From Paramarasmius palmivorus (Eukaryota; Basidiomycota; Agaricomycetes; Agaricales; Marasmiaceae): DNA of 64,000 nt. How positions within the stretch are numbered: the stretch's first letter is position 1; each line of letters opens with the position of its first letter. A program made the translations under genes and the position numbers. Shown here in pieces: positions 43,399 to 52,453 of the stretch. The DNA lies in contig JAYKXP010000032.1 of NCBI GenBank assembly GCA_037176845.1, forward strand, positions 62,001 through 126,000, given 5' to 3'. The notes below the pieces were generated by a model that was not told where the DNA came from, did no database searches, and saw only the letters and a list, made by a program, of their open reading frames with translations.

Positions 43399-43614
43399 TG
43401 TAACGGTTCTGTGACTCGTTATCTTTACCCTAACCTTACGCTCACTTACCTTCCCTTTTCCGCTCACGGACTCTGGGTCTTTTCGTATATAAGGCCCCGT
43501 ACATTCTCTGTATTCCGCTTAGTCTCTCTTGAATCAACTGTGGTTACAACGGTTCTCTCGAGCGACTACCTATCTCGTGTGAGGTCACTGTGATCCCGTC
43601 ACGCTGCCCTTACA
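43399..43614 (+). repeat. 5' LTR
   Basis: 216 bp, TG...CA ends with 5 bp inverted tips TGTAA/TTACA. TATATAA at 43486-43492 is the likely core promoter. Directly downstream is TTTTTTGAACCCTCGAC; no TGG-initial tRNA primer-binding site is seen, so the priming mode is unclear. Confidence 0.95.
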
Positions 43615-43764
43615 TTTTTTGAACCCTCGACAACCACTCGAACCTCTGCGCTTACTCTAAAACTCTTCTCGTCGTCGTCGTCTCTTGCGTTCGGGCACCC
43701 CAGGTCTGATCAACCGCGGCTACCACCTCTAGGCGACACATACCCAACTTTTTCGGCTTTTTCT

Positions 43765-46700
43765 ATGTCTTCTCGTTACAATCTCCGAAGGACGGCTACT
43801 CACAGCCAAATCTCTGTGACGGCTACTCTCGATACCCAGGAGACGGTCGCTGGCGCTGACGAACAGCAGCGACAACATCGTCTCGAGTCCATCTCTCAGG
43901 TGAGTAATTCCGAATCTTTATCTTCTTTGTCCCCAAGTCGTGCTTCTTCACCCGAAGTACGCGTACCTGGCGTTTCTGCTGTGCAGAATGGCCGTGGTAC
44001 TCCCTCTGCCATCATGGGCGATGAGGCGGTCGACACCCTTGATGGTGTTGACATGGGTACGGATGGACAGTCAAGTGGTGTCATGGCGGACCCTGATTTA
44101 CGGGCGCCTGACCCTTGGCAAAACGTGCGCCCTCGTCGTAGGGCTGCGAGTTTTTCAAATGAAAACTCTGCGCACATAAACTCGAATAATTCGAGTATTC
44201 TGACCGACGAGCAGCGAAAAGCTGTCCGTGAAGCAGAAAAAAGTATGTCTGATGCGGATCGTCGTCATGTACGCGAACGCATGGGCATGATCATCACCAA
44301 TAGTGATGACGATACTGATTCCTCTGAAGAGGAGCAGGCTGATCCTGGCCCTAGTACCCTGAAGAAGGGAAAGGCTACTGATCCCCGTAATTGGGGAAAT
44401 GTTGGAATTGATGCTGACGAGCTCAACGCCAACAGGCAGCAAGCTGAGTTTGACCGAATTGCTCGAGAACATCAAACTCAACAGGAACCGCAACCTGACC
44501 CGGCATCTACGCGTGTTCCGAACAACACGCCGGTCGAACCGTCTGATGATGGGCATGTTCCAAAGAAAAAGGTGAATGATTCTCACCACAAGAGGAACAA
44601 AGCTCACCGGAAATCTCTCAAGGAGAAGAAACGGTCTCGCGAACGTGAACGGGCTGGCTCTGAGGCTATCAATGACCTCGTTGAAGACCGCATTCGTGAC
44701 CTTGTCGAAGACCGTAACCCCAAGAGCAAGAAACCGGGACGTCTCGCGTCAACTCAACTTCACAGCCGCCGAGACATTGACCGAATTGTTCGGCCAAGTG
44801 AACTCATTGCGCCAACTAATCATTTGGCCAAGATCTTGACTCCGGCGAAGAAAAGGAAGCGTCTCAGCTCCAAAAGACGTCGCAAGATGGGTTCGGGTCC
44901 TCCTGATGGTCCGTCCAGCTCATCTTCAGGTTCTTCAAGTTCCGACTCTTCTGATTCTGACTCAGATTCAGGTTCAGGTAGCCCGCCGTCTGATGATTCT
45001 AGTTCTGACTCAGGATCTGATTCCTCGAGCTCAGATTCTAGCTCAGACACTGACTCTGATGATGATCGTCGTCACCGTCACCGCCGCCGACACCACCGTC
45101 ATCGTTCTCGAGGCCGAAAACATCGTTCCAAGATGCTACTCAAACCTCCACCTCCTGAAATGTATGATGGATCCCCGGATGTTCGTTCATTCATGAAATT
45201 TGTCACGGAGGCTACGGCGTATGTCAAAGATGGTAGAATACCCAAAAAGCGACGTGTATTTTGGATAGCCAAGTACCTGAGTGGTAAAGGTTATCAATTT
45301 TACCTTAATGTCGTAGCTAGTTCTCCGTTTGAATGGAGGCTTAAGCAATTTTTCATTGAATTGTATAATTATTGTTTCCCTGTTACATACAGGCTGGATC
45401 AGCGCAAGAAACTTAAACGCGCTTTTCAGAATGACATGTCAGTGCGAGATTATCTCGCAGTTCTCAATGACTTGTACAATACCGTTGGACTTGTTGATGA
45501 GCGTGAAAAGGTTCACAAGCTCTGGTCTGGACTCAATAAGAAAATTCAGAAGGGTTTGTGGCGTGAAAAGCTCAACCCTGAAGTATCTTCGTATGATGAT
45601 GTTGCACGAACAGCTGAATTAATTGAAATTATTGAAAACGTGGATACAGGGCCTGATCCAGGTACCGGTAACAAGAAGAAGGAAAAGAGAAATGATCAGC
45701 CTTCTTTGTCCAAATCTCAGAATCCAAAACCTGGAAATGGACAGAGTCAGAAGCAGTCTCAAAACACACAGAATAATGCTTACCGTACTCAGAATCAAGG
45801 CTCCTCTAAGGGCCCGTCAACCCAATTCAAGTCTAATCAAAAGAATCAGGGTCAACGAAAAGGCAACCTGCAACGTCGGGAACTCACCGAAAAGGAAAAG
45901 GATGAGTACCGTGCTGCTGGTAAATGCTTCCGCTGCGGTCAAACCGGACACATGAGTCGGCAGTGTCCTCAGGGTAAAACTGTCCTATCAAACGGAAATG
46001 GGCCGCCGGGTGTTGCTGCTAATAATATCAACCTTGACATGGAAAATCTTCGAAGTCTTGCTGATACAACTGAGGAAATCACTGAAATTGGTATCAGTAT
46101 GCTTGAGCCAACTGATGATTTTGACTACGACACTTACAGTGGACACGTCTGGTCAGAATCCGGTGATGATGGCATGCCTGATCTTCAGTTTGTCGGTGAC
46201 ACTGAAGAAGAATGGTCAGATCTGGGTTCGGAGCCAGAAATAGAATCTGAGAACTTACCGGAGCGTGAACCAAGGCCATATGGCCTCACGGATGGTGTCT
46301 GCTGGCTGGAAACCCTGAAACAGCACACTGACTGTGAGTACGTACCCCCTGAGACTCGAAAAGAGTACTCTAGGCCCTGGTTACACAATGAAATCAATAA
46401 TGAAATCTTTGGGTTTGAAACAGATGACGCACCCAACATGGTTGGTGATATCCTCGGGCAAAGAGCAACTATGTGGTTGGATGCTCTCGCACCCTATCCA
46501 GGTGACCCAAAGAAGCTGAAATATCCAATATGGGAACGCTTCATGGTCTTCCAAGTGTCAGACGGCTTGTATTGCATTGAAGACCAGGAGTACTTTGGTA
46601 TTCCACATCCCACAATGGAAGAGCCTCAATGGATGTATATTGAGATGAAATTGCTGGAAAACCCTGACTTTCGGATTGGGGAATGGTATGCTTTTGAACG

Positions 46701-49700
46701 CGCTAAGCTGAATGAAGTACCTGTTGAACCATCAATGAGATGGGATGCACTTGGACAAATGAGAGACACGTACGGAGATGCCATTGAAAAGTGTCTCGAA
46801 GTCTCTGCTCCTCATCTCGATGATTCCCTCACTCCAGAACCGTATGATGGCCGTTTCATCGTCACCCGCAAAGGCCCAGAACTGTACTGCATCTGGGACC
46901 GTATCCGAGACTTCCGAACTGAACTCCCCACTAAATTCCTTCGAAATCGCCGCTTTGACCTTGCACGATGGTATCGGGTGAAGTTGGCAAAGGACAATAG
47001 GGATATTCGACTATGGATGCTGAAAAATTCACAGTTTCCGCGCTTGGATTTGTTTTTTGAGTGTATAAGCCATGCTACAAATCAAGCTATGGAAGAATTA
47101 GAATTGAATGGTGTTCAAGTACCTCAAGGAACGTACCCTGCTGTCCAGAGGAATGCAGCCATGACAAAAGACTTTTCAAGGAAGATCCCAAAGCCTATTG
47201 TGATCGTTGTGAGAGTTAATGGTGAGCCAGGTCGCGCGCTCATTGACACTGGCTCTCTTGGCGATTTCATTTCCTCAACATTTGCAGACCAGCTCAGGCT
47301 CAAGAAAATTGAGCTATTGAAACCCTTACCCTTACAATTAGCTGTTCAAGGATCACGATCAAGGATCAACTGGGGTGTCAAAGTCAATTTCAAGTATCAA
47401 TCCATCTCGGAAACCCGCTACTTCGATGTTGCTAACCTCTCAAGCTACGACCTTATCCTCGGAACTCCCTGGTTGTATCAACACCAGATCACGGTTGGAT
47501 TCCATGATGCCAAGGTGATCATTGGGAGTGGAAATTCTCTGCCGATTGAAGGAGAGAATGTTGCAAAGTTGTCTTCTCGGGCTATGGATGTGTACGAAGA
47601 TCAATTAGAGGCTGCCAGGCAAGAATTAACCAGGTACGCCCTACCTATTTGCCGTGAAGTTGGTGAGACTGAACTTCCTCCTCTCCGTGCCATCAACCAC
47701 ACTATCCCACTCATTGACCCCTCCAAAATTTACCCATGGAGACCGTCACGCTGTCCGGAAATGTTTCGCGCACAATGGGCCGAAAAACGCAACGCATATC
47801 TCAAATCTGGTCGCTGGAAGATGACTAGTGCTGGTAATACTGTCCCTATGCTTTTGATACGCAAGCCGGGTACTCAAAATCTTCGTGTTGTTGTAGATCT
47901 TCGTGCTCGCAATGCCAACACTCACAAATTATCCTCTCCAATGCCGGACATTGAAGGCATCAAACGACGGGTTGCGAAGGCGAAATATCGGTCTATTATT
48001 GATGGAAAAGATGCCTACGAGCAAATTCGTATCATTCCCGAGCACGTTGAACGCTCTGCCGTGACTACGCCCGATGGAAACATGGTGAGTCTTGTTGTTC
48101 AACAAGGGGATTGTAATGCCCCTGCTACATATCAGGCACTAATGAATTATCTGTTCTCAGAATTCATTGGACGGTGGATGGATGTTTATTTAGATGACAT
48201 TGTAATCTACTCGTCTACACTAGCAGACCATGTACAACATGTCAAAACTGTTGTTGATATACTGCGTCGTGAAAAGCTATACCTGAGTGCTAAGAAACTA
48301 AGTTTTCTTCCTAAAGAACTAAAGATTCTTGGGTGCATAATTGATGATAACGGAATCCGAATGGACCCGCACAAAGTTGATTCCATCCTAAAATGGCCAA
48401 CTCCAACCAACCGAGATCTTCTACGTGGATTTCTTGGTTCGGTTGGGTATCTGGCTGATGACATCGCGACTGTTCGGATACCTATGGGACAATTGAGCCC
48501 TATTACTGGTGATACCGTACCATTCAGATGGACCCACCTTGAGCAACGTGCCTTTCAAGATATCAAGCGCCTAGTGGAGGGCGCAAGAAATCATTCCCAT
48601 GTCCCTCTTGATTACTCTAAGAGTGCCGATCCCGTTTGGTTAGTAACTGATGGTTGCGGAACTGGTATCGCAGGAGTTGTATGCCAAGGGAAGGACTGGA
48701 AGAACGCAAAAGTTGCTGCGTTCTATTCGGCGAAGCTAAATCCGGCTCAACAGAACTACCCTGTCCATGAAATTGAAATGTTGGCTGGTGTCGAAAGCAT
48801 GCTGCGCCACCGGGATATCTTGCAGGGTCTTCAATTCACGTGGATAACTGACCACAAGGGTCTTGTTCATCTGATGAACCAAAAAGATCTATCAGGTCGT
48901 CAGGCTCGCTGGTTGGAGAAGATTTCGGAATTTGACTTTACCGTGCAGTACGTTGCCGGTTCCGAGAATGTTCTTGCAGATGCTCTCTCGAGGATCTATG
49001 CAAATGATAGGCCTGGAACGGTGAGAGCGAGAAGTGAATACACTTACCATGATGTCATTAACAATGACATTCTACTCTCGCACAACATCACCATGCCTGT
49101 TCTCGTTGATGTTGAGGCCTCGTGTCTTGTTCCTGAGTTGTTTGCCATGACCACTCGCAATGGCGGAAAACGGGTCAAGACCAGCTGGGAATTTGCCAAG
49201 CGAATGCGAGATCGTTTCGTTCTTCACGGTCCCCGAGAACGAAAGGAGGGCGAGGATGTACCACAAAGCCCTGAAACTCCTCAAATGTCAGCTACAGAGC
49301 AACCAAAAGTCGTCAATAAACCCACCGTAGCGGAGAACCTTGACACTACACCAGTAGCGGAGCCTAGTGTACCGGCCGACGAAACACCTGAGATCACTGA
49401 TACCATGCCTGAAAAGGAAACTAGCATGAGCATCAGGGATGCAGAGGGCGCGACTGATGAAAACATACCTAAATCCGACGCCGATGCATCTCTACTCACG
49501 GTGCTTGCAGCTGGGAGACTAAAGGTTGAGCTTGAAGTAATCCTGAAGAAACGGTATGCCGAAGACAGGTTCTTCAAACAGATTGTTGCCAAACCCAAGG
49601 ATTTCCGAAACTTTGAGGTTGAAAATGACTTGGTGTACCTCGTTAAGCCAGATCGAAAGGTCTTGTGTATTCCTAAGATACTGGTTAATGGCCGTAATAT

Positions 49701-52176
49701 CAGAGAATATGTGATAGATGAAGCTCACTCACTTTTGGCTCATCTCGGTCCCAAGAAGACACTTGATTATCTTCGAGACCACGTTTGGTGGAAAGAAATG
49801 GTCTATGATGTAAATGCATTCTGTGAGTCATGTCACACATGCAAACGCTCGAAGCCAAACAACCAGAAGCCCTATGGGCTGCTCAACACGCTCTCAGTAC
49901 CCAATTACCCTTGGGAAGCTATCGGAATTGATTTTGTTGGACCTCTTCCTGAATCGAAGGACCGGAACGGGTCGTATGATATGATTACCGTGGTCATTGA
50001 TCTTCTTACGGGAATGGTCCACTTGATCCCGAGTCGCACGACGTTTAAGGCGAAACAAATTGCTGAGCTTGTGTTTGCGGAAATCTATAAACATCACGGA
50101 CTACCTAAGACTATAGTCAGCGACCGTGATTCATTGTTCACGAGTATATTCTGGACTCACCTACATAACCTAATAGGCACGAAGCTAAAGATGTCAAGTG
50201 CTTATCATCCCCAAACGGATGGATCGACCGAACGCGCCAATCGTACGGTAACGCAAATGTTGCGCCAATGTGTTGCTATTGACCAGAAGGATTGGGTATT
50301 GAAGTTACCAGCTGTAGAATTTGCAATCAATATTGCGAGATCTAACACCACGGGGTATTCACCTTTCTTCTTGAATACGGGTCGTACTCCACGTCCATTC
50401 CTGTGGAACTCGGCTGCGAAAACAGAATATCCAGGTATCCGAGTATACGCCCAGCGAATGAAGCAGGCTATCATGCAGGCGCACGACAGTATCCTAAACG
50501 CTCGTGTGAAGCAGACACGCGACGCAAATCGTCGTCGACGCCCTGCCCCGTTTGCGGAAAATGATCTGGTATACTTGTCAACAGAAAATATCTCATTTCC
50601 AAAAGGTTACGCACGTAAACTAGTCCCAAAGTTCATTGGACCATACAGGATCTTGAAAGATTTCAAGAATTCATCATATCAGCTTGATTTGCCTTCACGT
50701 CTGAAGCAACGAGGCATCCACAATGTGTTCCATGCATCATTATTGCGAATCCATGTTCCGAACGATGATCGGCTCTTCCCTGGCCGTCTCGAAACTCAAG
50801 TTGCCGATTTTGGTGTAGTTGAAGGTGAATGGGCCGTCGACTCAATTATCGGACACTCTGGAACGAAGTCAGATGCACTATTCAAAGTGAAATGGAAGTC
50901 CGGGGACGTTACCTGGCTGCCATACCATGCAATAGATGGACTTGATGCTCTAGGTGATTATCTTGACTCTGTCGGAGTTTCTGACATTTCGGGACTTGTG
51001 ACAGGTGGTCAGGACGTTCTTGACCCTAATCTCGCTTCGTTTCAGGACCCTGAAGCGTCGGGAAGTGTTGGAGATACCGCTGGAGGGCGCAATGAACGCG
51101 ACTCCCGATTGAACTCCGACACTGATCTGGGAAGGAAGGAAATTAGCGGAATGTTTGTAGGAATGATGGGATGGCTGGAAACGAAGGAAGGAAAGGATAG
51201 AAAAGACGAAGAAAACATACCTATGGACCCCAAAACCCCTACTGGCACTCATTCACCTCACTCGCAACTCGTAATCGCATCTCGCACCATGCCAATCCAA
51301 AACTGGCTCACCCGTACCCCAAACTCCCAGACCGTTATCATTAACGACGTCGTCGGCGGCACTCGATTCACCATTACCCCCCTCGACGTTCATCGTTGCC
51401 TCTACACCGACTACGCACTTCGCAAACCGAATGCCAATCTCGCGGACATTCATATCCCCATGGCGTACACCACCATTGCTACCCTCTTCAACAACGACTC
51501 TGCATACTCTTGCAAGTTCGCCGTATTCAACCTGGGTGCCAACACCATTGTCGCGAACGGTCAGCCCGTCGATCGTCGACTCTTCAAGGAATATACCCGC
51601 GGTGCGACTTCTAGTCAGCCTAAGCCCCCACCACAAAACTCCTTCTCCGAATTTGGAGCCATGGCACCTTGGAAAAGGGAGGCGTTGAGTAATAGCCTCT
51701 GGCTCGCCTTCGAGGCCCAGCAGGATAACACTCTGAAGAAGAAACAGGGACGTCTTAGCCGAAAACAACGCAAACAAAACCGAGGAAAGAACACACCAGC
51801 CAAAGGTGTCCAATTCAATCAGGCTCTGGTAGCCTCCTCCTCTACCCAATCTGCTCCCATTCCTGCAGCTGACAGCCCAGCTCTCATCCATATGCTGACC
51901 CCGGCTCCAGTTCCCACTACAACTCCTCCTCCTCTCCCTAATGAACCCATTCCCTCTATCTCCGACCTCTTCAATGGCTCATTGCAGCCCATCGACGATT
52001 ACAATCTCACTCCCGAAGAAGTGAACGCATTTCTCGGAAACACTGACCCCATGATTGCTGGTACCTCGGCAGGTGGAAGTACTGATGACGATGTTGGAAT
52101 GACGGATGGTAACGGCGCGGCGGAAGGAACTGATAATGTTGATGTTGATAATTCTGGTGTCGGAAACACTGTTTGA
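43765..52176 (+). CDS. Gag-Pol polyprotein, single 2803-residue frame
   Basis: Single exon and frame, ATG at 43765 (MSSRYNLRRTATHSQ). Residues ~1-455 are disordered and basic, with a Ser/Asp run then Arg/His-rich stretch. Gag capsid-like core ~455-640 (PEMYDGSPDVRSFMKFV...). CCHC knuckle CFRCGQTGHMSRQC at ~720. A duplicated ~60-residue module lies at ~920 and ~1028. Protease DTG (LIDTGSLGDFIS) ~1158. RT from ~1340 with VVVDLRARN, DCNAPATYQ and YLDD (~1475). RNase H ~1627-1740 (VTDGCG...ADALSR). Integrase zinc HLGPKK...CESCHTC ~1990-2025, then catalytic D ~2055, D ~2118, E ~2153. Chromodomain-like VDSII...VTWLPYHAI ~2357-2388. A ~410-residue C-terminal extension of unknown function follows. 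Confidence 0.95.
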   Translation: MSSRYNLRRTATHSQISVTATLDTQETVAGADEQQRQHRLESISQVSNSESLSSLSPSRASSPEVRVPGVSAVQNGRGTPSAIMGDEAVDTLDGVDMGTDGQSSGVMADPDLRAPDPWQNVRPRRRAASFSNENSAHINSNNSSILTDEQRKAVREAEKSMSDADRRHVRERMGMIITNSDDDTDSSEEEQADPGPSTLKKGKATDPRNWGNVGIDADELNANRQQAEFDRIAREHQTQQEPQPDPASTRVPNNTPVEPSDDGHVPKKKVNDSHHKRNKAHRKSLKEKKRSRERERAGSEAINDLVEDRIRDLVEDRNPKSKKPGRLASTQLHSRRDIDRIVRPSELIAPTNHLAKILTPAKKRKRLSSKRRRKMGSGPPDGPSSSSSGSSSSDSSDSDSDSGSGSPPSDDSSSDSGSDSSSSDSSSDTDSDDDRRHRHRRRHHRHRSRGRKHRSKMLLKPPPPEMYDGSPDVRSFMKFVTEATAYVKDGRIPKKRRVFWIAKYLSGKGYQFYLNVVASSPFEWRLKQFFIELYNYCFPVTYRLDQRKKLKRAFQNDMSVRDYLAVLNDLYNTVGLVDEREKVHKLWSGLNKKIQKGLWREKLNPEVSSYDDVARTAELIEIIENVDTGPDPGTGNKKKEKRNDQPSLSKSQNPKPGNGQSQKQSQNTQNNAYRTQNQGSSKGPSTQFKSNQKNQGQRKGNLQRRELTEKEKDEYRAAGKCFRCGQTGHMSRQCPQGKTVLSNGNGPPGVAANNINLDMENLRSLADTTEEITEIGISMLEPTDDFDYDTYSGHVWSESGDDGMPDLQFVGDTEEEWSDLGSEPEIESENLPEREPRPYGLTDGVCWLETLKQHTDCEYVPPETRKEYSRPWLHNEINNEIFGFETDDAPNMVGDILGQRATMWLDALAPYPGDPKKLKYPIWERFMVFQVSDGLYCIEDQEYFGIPHPTMEEPQWMYIEMKLLENPDFRIGEWYAFERAKLNEVPVEPSMRWDALGQMRDTYGDAIEKCLEVSAPHLDDSLTPEPYDGRFIVTRKGPELYCIWDRIRDFRTELPTKFLRNRRFDLARWYRVKLAKDNRDIRLWMLKNSQFPRLDLFFECISHATNQAMEELELNGVQVPQGTYPAVQRNAAMTKDFSRKIPKPIVIVVRVNGEPGRALIDTGSLGDFISSTFADQLRLKKIELLKPLPLQLAVQGSRSRINWGVKVNFKYQSISETRYFDVANLSSYDLILGTPWLYQHQITVGFHDAKVIIGSGNSLPIEGENVAKLSSRAMDVYEDQLEAARQELTRYALPICREVGETELPPLRAINHTIPLIDPSKIYPWRPSRCPEMFRAQWAEKRNAYLKSGRWKMTSAGNTVPMLLIRKPGTQNLRVVVDLRARNANTHKLSSPMPDIEGIKRRVAKAKYRSIIDGKDAYEQIRIIPEHVERSAVTTPDGNMVSLVVQQGDCNAPATYQALMNYLFSEFIGRWMDVYLDDIVIYSSTLADHVQHVKTVVDILRREKLYLSAKKLSFLPKELKILGCIIDDNGIRMDPHKVDSILKWPTPTNRDLLRGFLGSVGYLADDIATVRIPMGQLSPITGDTVPFRWTHLEQRAFQDIKRLVEGARNHSHVPLDYSKSADPVWLVTDGCGTGIAGVVCQGKDWKNAKVAAFYSAKLNPAQQNYPVHEIEMLAGVESMLRHRDILQGLQFTWITDHKGLVHLMNQKDLSGRQARWLEKISEFDFTVQYVAGSENVLADALSRIYANDRPGTVRARSEYTYHDVINNDILLSHNITMPVLVDVEASCLVPELFAMTTRNGGKRVKTSWEFAKRMRDRFVLHGPRERKEGEDVPQSPETPQMSATEQPKVVNKPTVAENLDTTPVAEPSVPADETPEITDTMPEKETSMSIRDAEGATDENIPKSDADASLLTVLAAGRLKVELEVILKKRYAEDRFFKQIVAKPKDFRNFEVENDLVYLVKPDRKVLCIPKILVNGRNIREYVIDEAHSLLAHLGPKKTLDYLRDHVWWKEMVYDVNAFCESCHTCKRSKPNNQKPYGLLNTLSVPNYPWEAIGIDFVGPLPESKDRNGSYDMITVVIDLLTGMVHLIPSRTTFKAKQIAELVFAEIYKHHGLPKTIVSDRDSLFTSIFWTHLHNLIGTKLKMSSAYHPQTDGSTERANRTVTQMLRQCVAIDQKDWVLKLPAVEFAINIARSNTTGYSPFFLNTGRTPRPFLWNSAAKTEYPGIRVYAQRMKQAIMQAHDSILNARVKQTRDANRRRRPAPFAENDLVYLSTENISFPKGYARKLVPKFIGPYRILKDFKNSSYQLDLPSRLKQRGIHNVFHASLLRIHVPNDDRLFPGRLETQVADFGVVEGEWAVDSIIGHSGTKSDALFKVKWKSGDVTWLPYHAIDGLDALGDYLDSVGVSDISGLVTGGQDVLDPNLASFQDPEASGSVGDTAGGRNERDSRLNSDTDLGRKEISGMFVGMMGWLETKEGKDRKDEENIPMDPKTPTGTHSPHSQLVIASRTMPIQNWLTRTPNSQTVIINDVVGGTRFTITPLDVHRCLYTDYALRKPNANLADIHIPMAYTTIATLFNNDSAYSCKFAVFNLGANTIVANGQPVDRRLFKEYTRGATSSQPKPPPQNSFSEFGAMAPWKREALSNSLWLAFEAQQDNTLKKKQGRLSRKQRKQNRGKNTPAKGVQFNQALVASSSTQSAPIPAADSPALIHMLTPAPVPTTTPPPLPNEPIPSISDLFNGSLQPIDDYNLTPEEVNAFLGNTDPMIAGTSAGGSTDDDVGMTDGNGAAEGTDNVDVDNSGVGNTV

Positions 52177-52220
52177 ACTTTGACGGACTCTCTTTGTAGA
52201 TAGAAATTCATTCTGAATCC

Positions 52221-52232
52221 CTGGAGGGCGAA
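52221..52232 (+). promoter_or_regulatory. Candidate polypurine tract
   Basis: CTGGAGGGCGAA immediately 5' of the 3' LTR; purine-rich (GGAGGGCGAA), in the position where plus-strand DNA synthesis is primed. Confidence 0.6.
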
Positions 52233-52448
52233 TGTAACGGTTCTGTGACTCGTTATCTTTACCCTAACCTTACGCTCACTTACCTTCCCTTTTCCGCTCA
52301 CGGACTCTGGGTCTTTTCGTATATAAGGCCCCGTACATTCTCTGTATTCCGCTTAGTCTCTCTTGAATCAACTGTGGTTACAACGGTTCTCTCGAGCGAC
52401 TACCTATCTCGTGTGAGGTCACTGTGATCCCGTCACGCTGCCCTTACA
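52233..52448 (+). repeat. 3' LTR
   Basis: 216 bp, no difference from the 5' LTR noticed on reading. Followed by the duplicated CATTG. Confidence 0.95.
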
Positions 52449-52453
52449 CATTG

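Larger units (their letters stand above)
43399..52448 (+). mobile_element. Full-length Ty3/gypsy chromodomain LTR retrotransposon
   Basis: Two LTRs of 216 bp, identical by eye, start TGTAAC and end GTTACA-like ...CCCTTACA. A 5 bp target-site duplication CATTG lies at 43394-43398 and 52449-52453. One 2803-codon gag-pol frame with PR-RT-RH-IN order. Identical LTRs and an open frame mean a very recent insertion, possibly a currently active copy. It sits inside the Ulp1 part of the hAT gene, same strand. Confidence 0.96.

Noticed and set aside
43896..45050. Minus-strand frames opposite the Gag region (Glu/Ser-rich)
   Set aside because: Shadows of the Ser/Asp low-complexity Gag sequence.
51253..51891. 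212-codon minus-strand frame opposite the gag-pol C-terminal extension
   Set aside because: Mirror of a strongly coding plus-strand frame; no independent motif.
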